DNA from: Fen-1258 sp964449775 | Lineage (GTDB): Bacteria > Bacteroidota > Ignavibacteria > Ignavibacteriales > Melioribacteraceae | Reading direction: 5' to 3' | DNA: 64,000 nucleotides | Assembly: GCA_964449775.1 (NCBI GenBank) | Contig: CAYVBQ010000004.1 | Coordinates: 62,001-126,000 of the forward strand | In this document: positions 35,071-42,519 of the stretch, piece after piece | Layout: each line of letters starts with the position of its first letter | Position numbering within the stretch: the first letter of the stretch is position 1 | Position numbers and translations under genes: made by a program | Notes under the pieces: model-generated | The model's database searches: none | Seen by the model: only the letters and a program-made list of their open reading frames with translations | What the model was told of the DNA's origin: nothing

Positions 35071-35655
35071 ATGAAAAAACTATTATTGTCTCTAATTATT
35101 GGATTCTTTCTTTCCTCTTGTACTGAAAAACTTCCCGTTGTTGATGATTTTGGAAATGCACAATACAATCTTGTAGATCAAAACAACCGGAAAGTTGTAT
35201 TTCCTGAATTGGTTAAAGGAAAGTTGGTTGTTATGAATTACATCTTCACCAACTGTCCCGATATTTGCCCGCTCAGCACAAACAATATGCGGTTGATTCA
35301 AGAGCGAATTAAGAAAGAGAAGATTAACCACATTGAGTTTATCTCTGTAAGTTTTGATCCGTTTCAAGACTCACCCGAAGTTTTATGAAAATTTGCCGGG
35401 ATACGAAATTTAGATTTGAGTAACTGGACATTTCTTACCGGTGAAAAACCGGTGATTGATTCTCTGATGAATACAATTGGAATTGTCGCGGTTATAGGCG
35501 ACTCAACAGTTTTTAAGGATGGAAGAAAAATATACTATTATACTCATACCGATCGTATCCAGCTGATGGATGCGGAAGGAAAGATCAGAAAAAATTATAA
35601 AGGCAGCACTATTAATGTGAATGAAATTTTGGCGGATGTAAAAAGTTTGCAGTAA
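35071..35655 (+). pseudogene. SCO1/SenC copper-chaperone lipoprotein with an in-frame TGA
   Basis: The frame encodes a lipoprotein signal (FFLSSC, Cys17) and a thioredoxin-like SCO domain. The copper ligands CPDIC (Cys62, Cys66) and His159 (YYTHTDR) are present, as is VSFDPFQDSPEVL. After residue 105 a TGA (35386-35388) interrupts, and the same frame then continues with KFAGIRNLDLSNWTFLTGE to a stop at 35655. Both halves are well conserved, so a single base change (for example from AGA, CGA or GGA) has made a stop, or the base is a sequencing error. SCO proteins deliver copper to the CuA site of cytochrome oxidase. As read, the truncated product would lack the histidine ligand. The PCuAC gene follows. 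Confidence 0.85.
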
Positions 35656-35671
35656 TCAGTTTGCAGTTAAC
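35644..35671 (+). repeat. Four heptamer repeats across the SCO1 stop codon
   Basis: Units in 7-base register: AGTTTGC, AGTAATC, AGTTTGC, AGTTAAC. The TAA stop of the SCO1-like gene lies inside the second unit, so the last few codons of that gene are made from the repeat. Confidence 0.7.
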
Positions 35672-35690
35672 AACAAAAGGTGCAGCGCAA

Positions 35691-36146
35691 ATGAAAAAAA
35701 TATTCTTATTAATAACGGTCATTGTTTTATTAGCCATAAATCTATTTTCTCAACCAATCACCAATCGCCAATCATTAATAACCATTAAGGATGCGTGGAT
35801 TCGTCCCGCTGCCGCAAAAGCAAATTCTGCTCTCTTTTTTGAAGTTGTAAACAATAGCAGTTCGCCGGATACTCTGCTTTCGGCAAAAGGGAATCTTTCC
35901 GAAATCGTTGAGATACACGAGACATATAAAAAAGAAAATGATATAATGGGTATGCGTGAAGTTCACAATGTTCCGATACCGGCTAAGAGCATTGTAAAAT
36001 TTAAACCGGGCGCTCTTCATATAATGTTGATCGGTTTAACGAAAGATGTGCGACTTGGAGAACAGTACGATCTTGTTTTACAATTCAAAAATGCAGGCAC
36101 AATAAAAGTCAAAGCAGTAGTTCAGGATATGCCGAAGATGAATTGA
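35691..36146 (+). CDS. PCu(A)C-type copper chaperone
   Basis: The product has about 151 residues. A signal peptide (MKKIFLLITVIVLLAINLFSQ) is followed by the PCuAC beta-barrel: IKDAWIRPAAAKANSALFF, then EIHETYKKENDIMGMREV and LHIMLIGL. These supply the His/Met copper ligands of the family (H...M..M...H.M). The family passes Cu(I) to the CuA centre of cytochrome oxidase together with SCO1, which lies directly upstream, so the pair forms a functional unit. Three heptamer repeats (35754-35774) encode the first mature residues. The ATG at 35691 has AAAGGTG 10 bases upstream; a longer TTG start is less likely. Confidence 0.88.
   Translation: MKKIFLLITVIVLLAINLFSQPITNRQSLITIKDAWIRPAAAKANSALFFEVVNNSSSPDTLLSAKGNLSEIVEIHETYKKENDIMGMREVHNVPIPAKSIVKFKPGALHIMLIGLTKDVRLGEQYDLVLQFKNAGTIKVKAVVQDMPKMN
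35754..35781 (+). repeat. Heptamer repeats at the signal-peptide boundary of the PCuAC gene
   Basis: Units in register: CCAATCA, CCAATCG, CCAATCA, TTAATAA. They code for the residues just after the predicted signal peptide, where length change by multiples of 21 would be tolerated but single-unit change would shift the frame. Confidence 0.65.
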
Positions 36147-36217
36147 TTGTTTTGCCCAAACGACCTTGCCTATAAGAGTCCTATAACTTAAAGAGAGTTG
36201 AAGAAATAAAGCAAAAA

Positions 36218-36304
36218 AATAGAACACGGATAACACGGATTAAACTGATTTAAGCAGATTTAATCCGCGAAGATTAGCCAAATCCGCGTCATCAGCGTTC
36301 TATT
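36218..36304. repeat. Dispersed palindromic intergenic repeat (AATCCGCGT family)
   Basis: The arm 36218-36242 (AATAGAACACGGAT...) is mirrored by 36280-36304 (...CATCAGCGTTCTATT) with a few mismatches. The centre has another ATCCGCG. Related right-hand ends (TCCGCGT then CCGTG) occur at 59137-59160 and 63876-63898. It is non-coding and lies between convergent genes; a long folded RNA or a miniature mobile element are both possible. Confidence 0.65.
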
Positions 36305-36350
36305 AAAGGTTGAGTTGGCAGCATTGCTCTTAATGGTCGTGGCTGAGAAA

Positions 36351-38141
36351 CTAGTTCTTGCCAAAAATAATTTGATAGTCCTTTTCTTTTCCTTTAGCCC
36401 ACCATTCTTCCGGAACAACTTTCCAATTACCAGCAGCATTAGGATTCACGGTTTTATTTTTTTCAATCCATTTCATCATATAGTAACGGAAATCTTTTTC
36501 GGTTGATGTGATAATTCTTTTGGAGAGTTCTTTTTTTGGTATTCCGGCGCCGACTATAAGATGATTTCCGCCTCCATTCCCGCGATATGAATTCACGGCA
36601 ACCTTGTATATTTTATTTTCATCAAAAGTTGAACCGTTTTGCATGGAAAGTATTTTTACTTTTTCACCAACCAGCTTTGAAACATCGACCAGGTAATTAA
36701 TTCCCATCGCCGCATCAAAATTGTAATATTGATTTTTCAATGTCGGTGCGTTGTTCCGTTTGTCAAATTTTAAATTACCCGCCTCATCAAGATCAAAATT
36801 AAGCAAATGATCGTCCGGACTTTTCATTTGATTAAACCAAAGTGAATAAGAAAATTCCAGATAGTTTTTAATTTCTTTTCCGCTCAACTCCATTGTGTAT
36901 AACAGATTTTCGTAGCGGTATAGTTTGAACATTTCGCCGACAAGAATTTCACCCTTCTCAATCCTTGCATTCATTGAAAGCGGTGCCGTAAAAGAAATAT
37001 CCGCCCCTGTTAGCTCGAGCTGGATTGTATTAATAAAATCGGTGAAAGCGCTATTCCCGAAAATAGATTCGCGCGCTGAAAGAGGTTCTTCAAAATAACC
37101 GATTGGTCTTGAAACATATTTCTTTACTTCATCAAACTGAAGTGAGAATTTCTTCATAAATTCATTATCGGGCGAGTAGTTTTTCGACTCAATCACTTCT
37201 TCCATAATTTCTTTTTCCCAGCGTTTTGTATTATTGTCAAAAGTAAAAGTACAATTAGCAATAGATACATCACGAGCGGAACTCGTTGCGCCAAGTATTT
37301 GGACTTCTTTGCCAAGCGAATTTTTTTCCTTAAAATTCCAGCCGTGATGATCGTGTCCTACAAAAATTATATCAAATCCCGGGACCTGTTGTGCAATTAA
37401 TTTTGAGGCGTTTTCGTTTTTAAAAGTTTCTATGTTTTGATTTCCGTAAGTGTAATCAACTCCGCTGTGGAAAAGCCCCACCATTAAATTCGGCTTCTCT
37501 TTTTCATTGATTATTTTTATCCATTTCTTAGCGGACTCAATCATATCCTCCCACTCAATTCCTGCCCATATTTTTTCAGGAAGCCAATTAGGAATGTGCG
37601 GTGTTATTAAACCAAGTACTGCAATTTTAATTCCTTCCCTTTCAATTATCGTATATGGTTTGAAATACGGTTCGCCGGATGTTTTATAAACAGCATTTGC
37701 GGCAAGCCACGGAAAGTTTATCAATTTATTAAATCTGTCGTAAACAGAATGACCCGTTTCAATATCATGATTACCAACTACGCCGGCATCATATTGCATG
37801 TAATTCATAACATCGGCGTAAAGATGAGATGTATCTGTTTTTTCAAAGTTGTAGTAATAAACGGCAGGCGTTCCCTGAAGAATATCTCCGCCGCTTAACA
37901 GAACAACCTCTTGATCTTTCTTCTCTCGCTCTTGTTTTATATAAGAATAAACTTGTGCCAGTGAATTGTTTATCTCTTTCTGATCGGTAAAGTCGTATGG
38001 AAATATTGCCCCATGTTCATCTGTTGTTTGGATGATTTTTATTTTTACTGTTTGAGCAAAAACAGAAAACGATAACAGCAATAGAGTGATTAATAGTGTT
38101 AAAGATGATTTTTTTGAGAACTGCATTGTGATCTGTTTCAT
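36351..38141 (-). CDS. Exported 5'-nucleotidase / 2',3'-cyclic phosphodiesterase (UshA-like)
   Basis: The 596-residue product has a signal peptide (to about 30) and a calcineurin-type metallophosphatase domain. Its metal motifs are TTDEHGAIFP, GGDILQGTP, GNHDIETG, LFHSGVDYT and GHDHHGWN. The C-terminal 5'-nucleotidase domain (about 345-560) includes NSAFTDFINTIQL, MELSGKEIKNYLEFS and YKVAVNSYRGNGGGNH. The family removes phosphate from nucleotides, or from cyclic nucleotides, in the periplasm so that nucleosides and phosphate can be taken up. AAAGGA lies 7 bases before the ATG. It stands alone, with a repeat element past its stop codon. It would act downstream of the secreted nucleases at 19-31 kb; this link is inference. 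Confidence 0.92.
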   Translation of the reverse strand: MKQITMQFSKKSSLTLLITLLLLSFSVFAQTVKIKIIQTTDEHGAIFPYDFTDQKEINNSLAQVYSYIKQEREKKDQEVVLLSGGDILQGTPAVYYYNFEKTDTSHLYADVMNYMQYDAGVVGNHDIETGHSVYDRFNKLINFPWLAANAVYKTSGEPYFKPYTIIEREGIKIAVLGLITPHIPNWLPEKIWAGIEWEDMIESAKKWIKIINEKEKPNLMVGLFHSGVDYTYGNQNIETFKNENASKLIAQQVPGFDIIFVGHDHHGWNFKEKNSLGKEVQILGATSSARDVSIANCTFTFDNNTKRWEKEIMEEVIESKNYSPDNEFMKKFSLQFDEVKKYVSRPIGYFEEPLSARESIFGNSAFTDFINTIQLELTGADISFTAPLSMNARIEKGEILVGEMFKLYRYENLLYTMELSGKEIKNYLEFSYSLWFNQMKSPDDHLLNFDLDEAGNLKFDKRNNAPTLKNQYYNFDAAMGINYLVDVSKLVGEKVKILSMQNGSTFDENKIYKVAVNSYRGNGGGNHLIVGAGIPKKELSKRIITSTEKDFRYYMMKWIEKNKTVNPNAAGNWKVVPEEWWAKGKEKDYQIIFGKN

Positions 38142-38234
38142 GGAATATTCCTTTTAATAACAATATAAATTTATGAAAAAGCCGGGAGTATTTTTGTGGC
38201 AATTGAATAATTTAACGGGGACAAAAGTTATTCT

Positions 38235-38417
38235 TCATTTTCTTTTTGGGGGAATGTCGTCGGATATTACTTTAATTCTACCGCTTTTCTTTAGCGCTTC
38301 TTTAAGTAAATACTCTATCTGAGCGTTGATGCTTCTAAATTCATCAGCCGCCCATTTCTCTAGCGCGGCGTAAGTTTTGTCGTCTATTCTTAAAAGAAAT
38401 TTCTTTTTTTCAGCCAT
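38235..38417 (-). CDS. Arc-like ribbon-helix-helix DNA-binding protein
   Basis: The 60-residue product (MAEKKKFLLRIDDKTYAALE) has the Arc/MetJ ribbon-helix-helix layout. A short strand (KFLLRID) is followed by helix A (DKTYAALEKWAADEFR), the turn SIN, and helix B (AQIEYLLKEALKKSG). Arc-type proteins bind DNA as dimers through the strand and usually repress nearby promoters. A longer reading to 38507 exists but lacks a good start. It ends a three-gene group with the unknown protein and the SPFH protein. The likely target is the dyad in the SPFH promoter (39947-39965); this is inference. Confidence 0.8.
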   Translation of the reverse strand: MAEKKKFLLRIDDKTYAALEKWAADEFRSINAQIEYLLKEALKKSGRIKVISDDIPPKRK

Positions 38418-38437
38418 GTTTCTTTCTTTATTCTCTT

Positions 38438-38953
38438 TTATAACGCCAAATGTGAAGCATGATGTCTTTGATAAATTATTATTATATATGCCAGCAGTAT
38501 TACCCACGGGTATCTATCAATCAATTCCGATCTCTTTTCGATAGTCACTTCTGCTCTTTCTTTCCAGGAAGTTTTAGATTTTATACGCACAATGCATTCT
38601 TCGCGCACATTTTTTATTTCACAAAAACCTTTGAAGAGATGCGGCTCGATTTTTAATGTTTCTCCCTTTGGTAATGAGACCGCCCCCCTGCTTTTAAATC
38701 GTTCTCTAACAAAATTAGCTATAGGCATTTCGTGACCGGCTTCGCGTATATCGAAAGCATTTCTCCAAAAACTTGGTTTATATATTTCCCAATTTTTATT
38801 TTGAATCGATACTTCCCAGCGCATGCCGAAAAATCCTCTCTGCTGCATAGTAGATAGAAGCTCGTCATTCACCCTGAGTTCATGCACTCTTTTGAAAACG
38901 TTTGGCTGAATGAACAAAAGTTGTTCACCCATATAATCTGATAACGGTTTCAT
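38438..38953 (-). CDS. Uncharacterised protein with a C-terminal membrane segment
   Basis: The 171-residue product is not recognised. It has a mostly beta N-terminal and middle part (FFGMRWEVSIQNKNWEIYKP, VSLPKGETLKIEPHLFKGF, ECIVRIKSKTSWKERAEVTI). A single hydrophobic helix lies near the end (WVILLAYIIIIY), with a short His-containing tail, so it looks tail-anchored with the bulk in the cytoplasm. It sits between an SPFH protein and an Arc-like regulator on the same strand, 91 bp after the former and 20 bp before the ATG of the latter. A partner of the SPFH scaffold is plausible from position alone. Confidence 0.65.
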   Translation of the reverse strand: MKPLSDYMGEQLLFIQPNVFKRVHELRVNDELLSTMQQRGFFGMRWEVSIQNKNWEIYKPSFWRNAFDIREAGHEMPIANFVRERFKSRGAVSLPKGETLKIEPHLFKGFCEIKNVREECIVRIKSKTSWKERAEVTIEKRSELIDRYPWVILLAYIIIIYQRHHASHLAL

Positions 38954-38991
38954 AGTATTGGTCTCATTCCATGTTTTATAGTAGTAATGAA

Positions 38992-39026
38992 TGTAGAGCG
39001 CAGAATTTAATTCGACACTCTACACC
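38992..39026. repeat. Five heptamer units between the SPFH and unknown genes
   Basis: In register: TGTAGAG, CGCAGAA, TTTAATT, CGACACT, CTACACC. The first unit is identical to the unit in the sorting-domain tract at 21122-21163, and the ends are mutually inverted (GTAGAG...CTCTAC). Confidence 0.5.
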
Positions 39027-39044
39027 CATCATTCTAAATTATTT

Positions 39045-39917
39045 TTAATAAAGCGATCCTGCATTAATTACCGGTTGTGCTTGTGTTTCAGAAACCAGTG
39101 CAACTAAAAGATTATTTACCATTGTTGCTTTTTTCTCATTGTCAAGATTTACAATATTATGTTCACTCAATGCTTTTAACGCCATTTCAACCATTCCTAC
39201 TGCACCTTCAACAATTTTTGTTCTTGCGGCAACAACAGCTTGAGCTTGTTGTCTTCTAAGCATTGCCTGCGCAATTTCCGGAGCGTATGATAAGTGACTT
39301 ATTCTTGATTCTAAAATTTCTACACCACAAACTTCCAATCTTGTTTGAACCTGTTTCTTCATTGCTTCTGCAATCTCTTGCTGATTTCCGACTAAGGAAA
39401 ATTTGTCATGTTCGGAAGAATCATATGCATACTCGGTTGCGAGTCCGCGTATCGCAGTTTCACTTTGTATTGCCACAAAGCCTTCATAGTTCTGAACATC
39501 AAAAAGCGCACGCGCCGGATCTACTACGCGCCACACAACTACCGCGGCAATTTGAATTGGATTACCATGCAGATCATTTACTTTTATAGTCTCGCTTTGA
39601 AAATTTCTGATCCTAAGAGAAACTAATTTTTTAGTTGTGAACGGATTTACCCAATGAAATCCAGATTGCCGGACTGTCCCAAGATAGTTTCCAAATAGAA
39701 CAAGTACGCGCGAATCGTTCGGCTGGACAACCATAAATCCACCGAATGAAAGAGAAATTAAAAATGTAAATGGAATGAAATACCATAGAATTCCCGTGTT
39801 CTTCGTTATTATCCCATTCCAGAGAAGTAAAATATCGCCCACAATCATCAGAATGACAATAAGGATGGCAATAAATCCATTCATTTTTTTTGCTGTTTTT
39901 TCAGTAATTGCTTCCAT
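39045..39917 (-). CDS. SPFH (stomatin/prohibitin/band 7) membrane protein
   Basis: The 290-residue product has two hydrophobic segments near the N-terminus (GFIAILIVILMIVGDILLLW and WYFIPFTFLISLSFGG). A band 7/SPFH domain follows: FMVVQPNDSRVLVLFGNYLG, GFHWVNPFTTKKLVSLRIRN, VVWRVVDPARALFDVQNYEG. A helical region with AQAMLRRQQAQAVVAARTKI is typical of the oligomerising arm, then VEMALKALSEHNIVNLDNEKK. SPFH proteins form large membrane rings or scaffolds, often tied to proteases or lipid domains. AGGAG lies 7 bases before the ATG at 39917. It is the first gene of the cluster with the unknown and Arc-like genes, under a strong promoter. Confidence 0.92.
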   Translation of the reverse strand: MEAITEKTAKKMNGFIAILIVILMIVGDILLLWNGIITKNTGILWYFIPFTFLISLSFGGFMVVQPNDSRVLVLFGNYLGTVRQSGFHWVNPFTTKKLVSLRIRNFQSETIKVNDLHGNPIQIAAVVVWRVVDPARALFDVQNYEGFVAIQSETAIRGLATEYAYDSSEHDKFSLVGNQQEIAEAMKKQVQTRLEVCGVEILESRISHLSYAPEIAQAMLRRQQAQAVVAARTKIVEGAVGMVEMALKALSEHNIVNLDNEKKATMVNNLLVALVSETQAQPVINAGSLY

Positions 39918-39945
39918 TTTCAAACTCCTAATTTTGGCTATCAGA

Positions 39946-39974
39946 ATGATATCATATTAGTATCACAAAGTCAA
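39946..39974 (-). promoter_or_regulatory. Sigma-70-like promoter with dyad operator, upstream of SPFH gene
   Basis: On the minus strand TTGACT (39974-39969) and TATCAT (39951-39946) are exactly 17 bases apart, each one base from the sigma-70 consensus. Inside and overlapping the -10 lies the dyad TGATA...TATCA (39947-39965) and the palindrome ATGATATCAT (39946-39955), suited to a dimeric repressor. The ATG of the SPFH gene is 29 bases downstream. A plausible binder is the Arc-like protein of the same cluster. Confidence 0.6.
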
Positions 39975-40158
39975 GTAAATTCTTAATTATGTAAAAATTC
40001 TCAATTTTGAAGATTGTTTCTGAGGAATTTTACTATCTGTTTGTACTCGAAAGCGCAAATAAAGAAAGCCTGCGTATAGAAATAAATACTATTATTTGAT
40101 TTACGGCTCGAAAAAATCATCTGATTATTAAGCGAAATTTTTTTAACCTACATAAGTT

Positions 40159-40187
40159 TTGACTTATCAACTTACTAGTATTAAATT
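40159..40187 (+). promoter_or_regulatory. Candidate promoter of the DUF6599-DUF362 pair
   Basis: TTGACT and TAAATT are 17 bases apart, 43 bases before the DUF6599 ATG. The -35 has five and the -10 has four of the six consensus bases. The rest of the 300-base gap to the SPFH gene shows nothing further. Confidence 0.4.
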
Positions 40188-40230
40188 TTATAAGAAGTTT
40201 TGATTACTTTTTAATTACAAGCGGAGAGGA

Positions 40231-41121
40231 ATGAAACACTCTCAAAGATTTTTTCTTTTTTTCTTTTTCAATATCGGAATGATAATAAACGCACAGATAG
40301 TTAATGACCCCTTAAAAGCACTTCCGGAAAATATTGATGGCTGGAAGATTTTAACCGACCGGACATACAACAATGAAACACTTTATAATTACATTGACGG
40401 CGGCGCAGAATTATTTCTCAGTTTTGGATTTTCTAAGGTTTTTAACAGAATCTATTCGAAGACAAACCAGCCCGATATAATGGTAGATATTTTTTACATG
40501 AATACTTCTTATGATGCTTTTGGTGTCTTCTCTTTTTCATCGGGTAAGATTGAAAATAATTTTGGTCAACAATCACAGGAGCCCCATGGAGCAATAATTT
40601 TTTGGAAGAACAATTTTTACATATCTATTATTTCCAACACCGAGACAGAGGAATCAAAAAAAGCGTTAACCAAAATCGCAAAACTAATAGATACATCAAT
40701 TATGGAAACCGGACCACTTCCCGAAATAATTAAATATTTACCAATAGAATTATTGGATAAAGAAAGCATACGATATTTCCGTCATTATGTTTGGCTTAAC
40801 TCGCACATTTTTTTGTCTAACGAAAATATTCTTAATATTAATCAAAACACTCAAGCTGTGCTTGCCTTGTATAATGGGAAAAATAATAAATCGGTTCTGT
40901 TGGTAATAAAATATCCAAACAATAATGATGCAGTTGAGGCAAAAGAGAAATTCATAAAAGAATATAATCCTAAATTAAAAAACAGCCCGGTATTGAAAAC
41001 GAAGAATAGCAAATGGATGGGCATCGAATTAGTAAATAATTTTTTAATCGGTGTTTTCAACGGCGCGACTAAAGAATCCGCGAGTAAATTGCTTAACTCC
41101 ACAAAAGTAATTATCAAATAA
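40231..41121 (+). CDS. DUF6599 family exported protein
   Basis: The 296-residue product has a signal peptide (RFFLFFFFNIGMIINAQ). The family pattern follows: LPENIDGWKILTDRTYNNET, LYNYIDGGAELFLSFGF, and MVDIFYMNTSYDAFGVFSF, with a second similar half that carries VWLNSHIFLS and VLLVIKYP. The function is unknown. The glycine/aspartate YIDGGAE motif is its hallmark. It is followed 33 bp later by a Tat-exported DUF362 protein on the same strand, so the two are probably one operon and may work together outside the cytoplasm. GGAGAGGA stands just before the ATG. Confidence 0.82.
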   Translation: MKHSQRFFLFFFFNIGMIINAQIVNDPLKALPENIDGWKILTDRTYNNETLYNYIDGGAELFLSFGFSKVFNRIYSKTNQPDIMVDIFYMNTSYDAFGVFSFSSGKIENNFGQQSQEPHGAIIFWKNNFYISIISNTETEESKKALTKIAKLIDTSIMETGPLPEIIKYLPIELLDKESIRYFRHYVWLNSHIFLSNENILNINQNTQAVLALYNGKNNKSVLLVIKYPNNNDAVEAKEKFIKEYNPKLKNSPVLKTKNSKWMGIELVNNFLIGVFNGATKESASKLLNSTKVIIK

Positions 41122-41154
41122 AGCAATAAATAAGTAATAGGCGGAGTTATCAAC

Positions 41155-42045
41155 ATGAAACAAAGAAATCTTAACAGAAGAGATTTTTTGAAAGCCGGCA
41201 CGTTAGCAGCTAGCGCAGCTCTCTTAATTAATTTTCCCCAAGCGATATTCAGCAAGACAAATCAAAAAACAAAAGTGGTTTTAATCAGAGATAAAACCGT
41301 TCTTTATGCAAACAACAAGGTAAATGCAGAAGTCATTCAAAGTATGCTCGATGATGCTGTAAAAGTATTATTTGACAAAAAAGATACCGCATCAGCATGG
41401 AAGAATATTATTAAACCCGATGATGTAGTTGGAATTAAAACAAATGTATGGAATTATTTGCCAACACCACGTGAACTGGAAAATGCGATCAAGAAAAGAG
41501 TTTTTGAAGCGGGTGTTGCAGAAAAAAATATTTCCGTTAAAGACCGGGGAATTTTGAAAGATCCGGTTTTTCAAAGAGCAACTGCTTTAATAAACTCGAG
41601 ACCGATGCGTACACATTATTGGTCCGGCGTTGGAGGTTTAATAAAAAATTATATCATGTTCGTTGAAGAACCATCAGATTATCATCCCGATTCATGTGCA
41701 GATCTAGCAGCTATTTGGAGCTTGCCGCACGTAAAAGGAAAGACGCGACTGAATGTTCTTGTAATGTTAACTCCGTTGTTCCATAGTGTCGGACCTCATG
41801 GATTCAGCATGGATTACGTTTGGCAGTACAAAGGAATTATTGTAGGCACGGATCCCGTAGCGTGCGATGCGGTCGGGTTAAAAATAATTGAAGCAAAAAG
41901 AAAAGAATTTTTCGGTGAAGAAAAACCATTAAACCCTCCGGCGAAGCATATTAAACTAGCAGATACGCGTCATCATCTTGGTACAGCAGACATGAATAAA
42001 ATTGATCTGATAAAGCTTGGTATGAAGGAAGGAATTCTTATATAA
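41155..42045 (+). CDS. DUF362 family protein with Tat signal
   Basis: The 296-residue product begins with a twin-arginine signal (NLNRRDFLKAGTLAASAALL), so it is exported folded. The DUF362 core follows: VLIRDKTVLY, IIKPDDVVGIKTNVW, NYLPTPRELENAI, IKNYIMFVEEP, WQYKGIIVGTDPVACDAVGLKII. Many DUF362 proteins are fused to ferredoxin-like clusters; here I see no CxxC pairs, so no iron-sulfur cluster is expected. A Tat signal with no evident cofactor motif suggests cytoplasmic folding around an unknown ligand. It is the second gene of the DUF6599 pair. The terminator at 42053-42074 follows. Confidence 0.85.
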   Translation: MKQRNLNRRDFLKAGTLAASAALLINFPQAIFSKTNQKTKVVLIRDKTVLYANNKVNAEVIQSMLDDAVKVLFDKKDTASAWKNIIKPDDVVGIKTNVWNYLPTPRELENAIKKRVFEAGVAEKNISVKDRGILKDPVFQRATALINSRPMRTHYWSGVGGLIKNYIMFVEEPSDYHPDSCADLAAIWSLPHVKGKTRLNVLVMLTPLFHSVGPHGFSMDYVWQYKGIIVGTDPVACDAVGLKIIEAKRKEFFGEEKPLNPPAKHIKLADTRHHLGTADMNKIDLIKLGMKEGILI

Positions 42046-42052
42046 AATAAAA

Positions 42053-42074
42053 AACCCCGCCGATTGGCGGGGTT
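42053..42074 (-). terminator. Strong hairpin terminator shared by convergent genes
   Basis: AACCCCGCC and GGCGGGGTT pair perfectly around GATT. On the minus strand a T-rich run (TTTTTTATTTT) follows, so it is a full terminator for the cold-shock gene; on the plus strand it may weakly end the DUF362 transcript. Confidence 0.92.
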
Positions 42075-42095
42075 GCAGTTCAGAATAAATTATTC

Positions 42096-42308
42096 TTAGC
42101 GAATTACTTTAACTTCAGCTGCTTGAAGTCCTTTTGGACCTTGAGTAACTGAAAATTCAACTTTATCGTTTTCTGCTAAAGATTTGTATCCATCTCCAAT
42201 GATTGACTGAAAATGTACGAATACATCTTCTCCACCTTCTTGTGAAATAAATCCAAAACCTTTTGTGCTGTTAAACCATTTAACAGATCCTTGTTTGCGC
42301 TCTGCCAT
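42096..42308 (-). CDS. Cold-shock domain protein
   Basis: The 70-residue product is a complete CSD with RNP1 (KGFGFI) and RNP2 (DVFVHF), start GSVKWFNSTKGFGFI, and a conserved end GLQAAEVKVI. It binds single-stranded RNA and DNA as a chaperone. A leader of about 200 bases without a gene precedes it (42309-42519); long leaders are typical of cold-shock genes and often fold, but I could not compute a structure. Its stop is followed by a strong terminator. Confidence 0.95.
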   Translation of the reverse strand: MAERKQGSVKWFNSTKGFGFISQEGGEDVFVHFQSIIGDGYKSLAENDKVEFSVTQGPKGLQAAEVKVIR

Positions 42309-42519
42309 AACAGAAGCTCCTTTAATAATTTGTAAATAATTGATTGTTGTTGCGACAGGGCTTTAAGATCTACTTGAAGGGTTCGAATTTACTTCTACGT
42401 CTACATCTACATCTAAAGTTGCTGCCATTACGGGTGTAAACATAAGCTATCTATTGTTACCAACCTAATTTTGTTTTCAATTTTTTATTTGATGTTAAGA
42501 TGCGGGGGTCTGGTATTGC
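42309..42519. other. Leader region of the cold-shock gene with short hexamer repeats
   Basis: About 210 bases without a gene. CTACGT, CTACAT, CTACAT, CTAAAG form four 6-bp units at 42395-42418. The region should contain the cold-shock promoter and 5' leader; nothing else is recognised. Confidence 0.4.

Noticed and set aside
35386..35388. TGA read as selenocysteine or tryptophan
   Set aside because: The position is not one of the redox or copper-binding residues, and TGA is used as a normal stop by other genes in the window, such as rnpA. No recoding signal was evident by eye.
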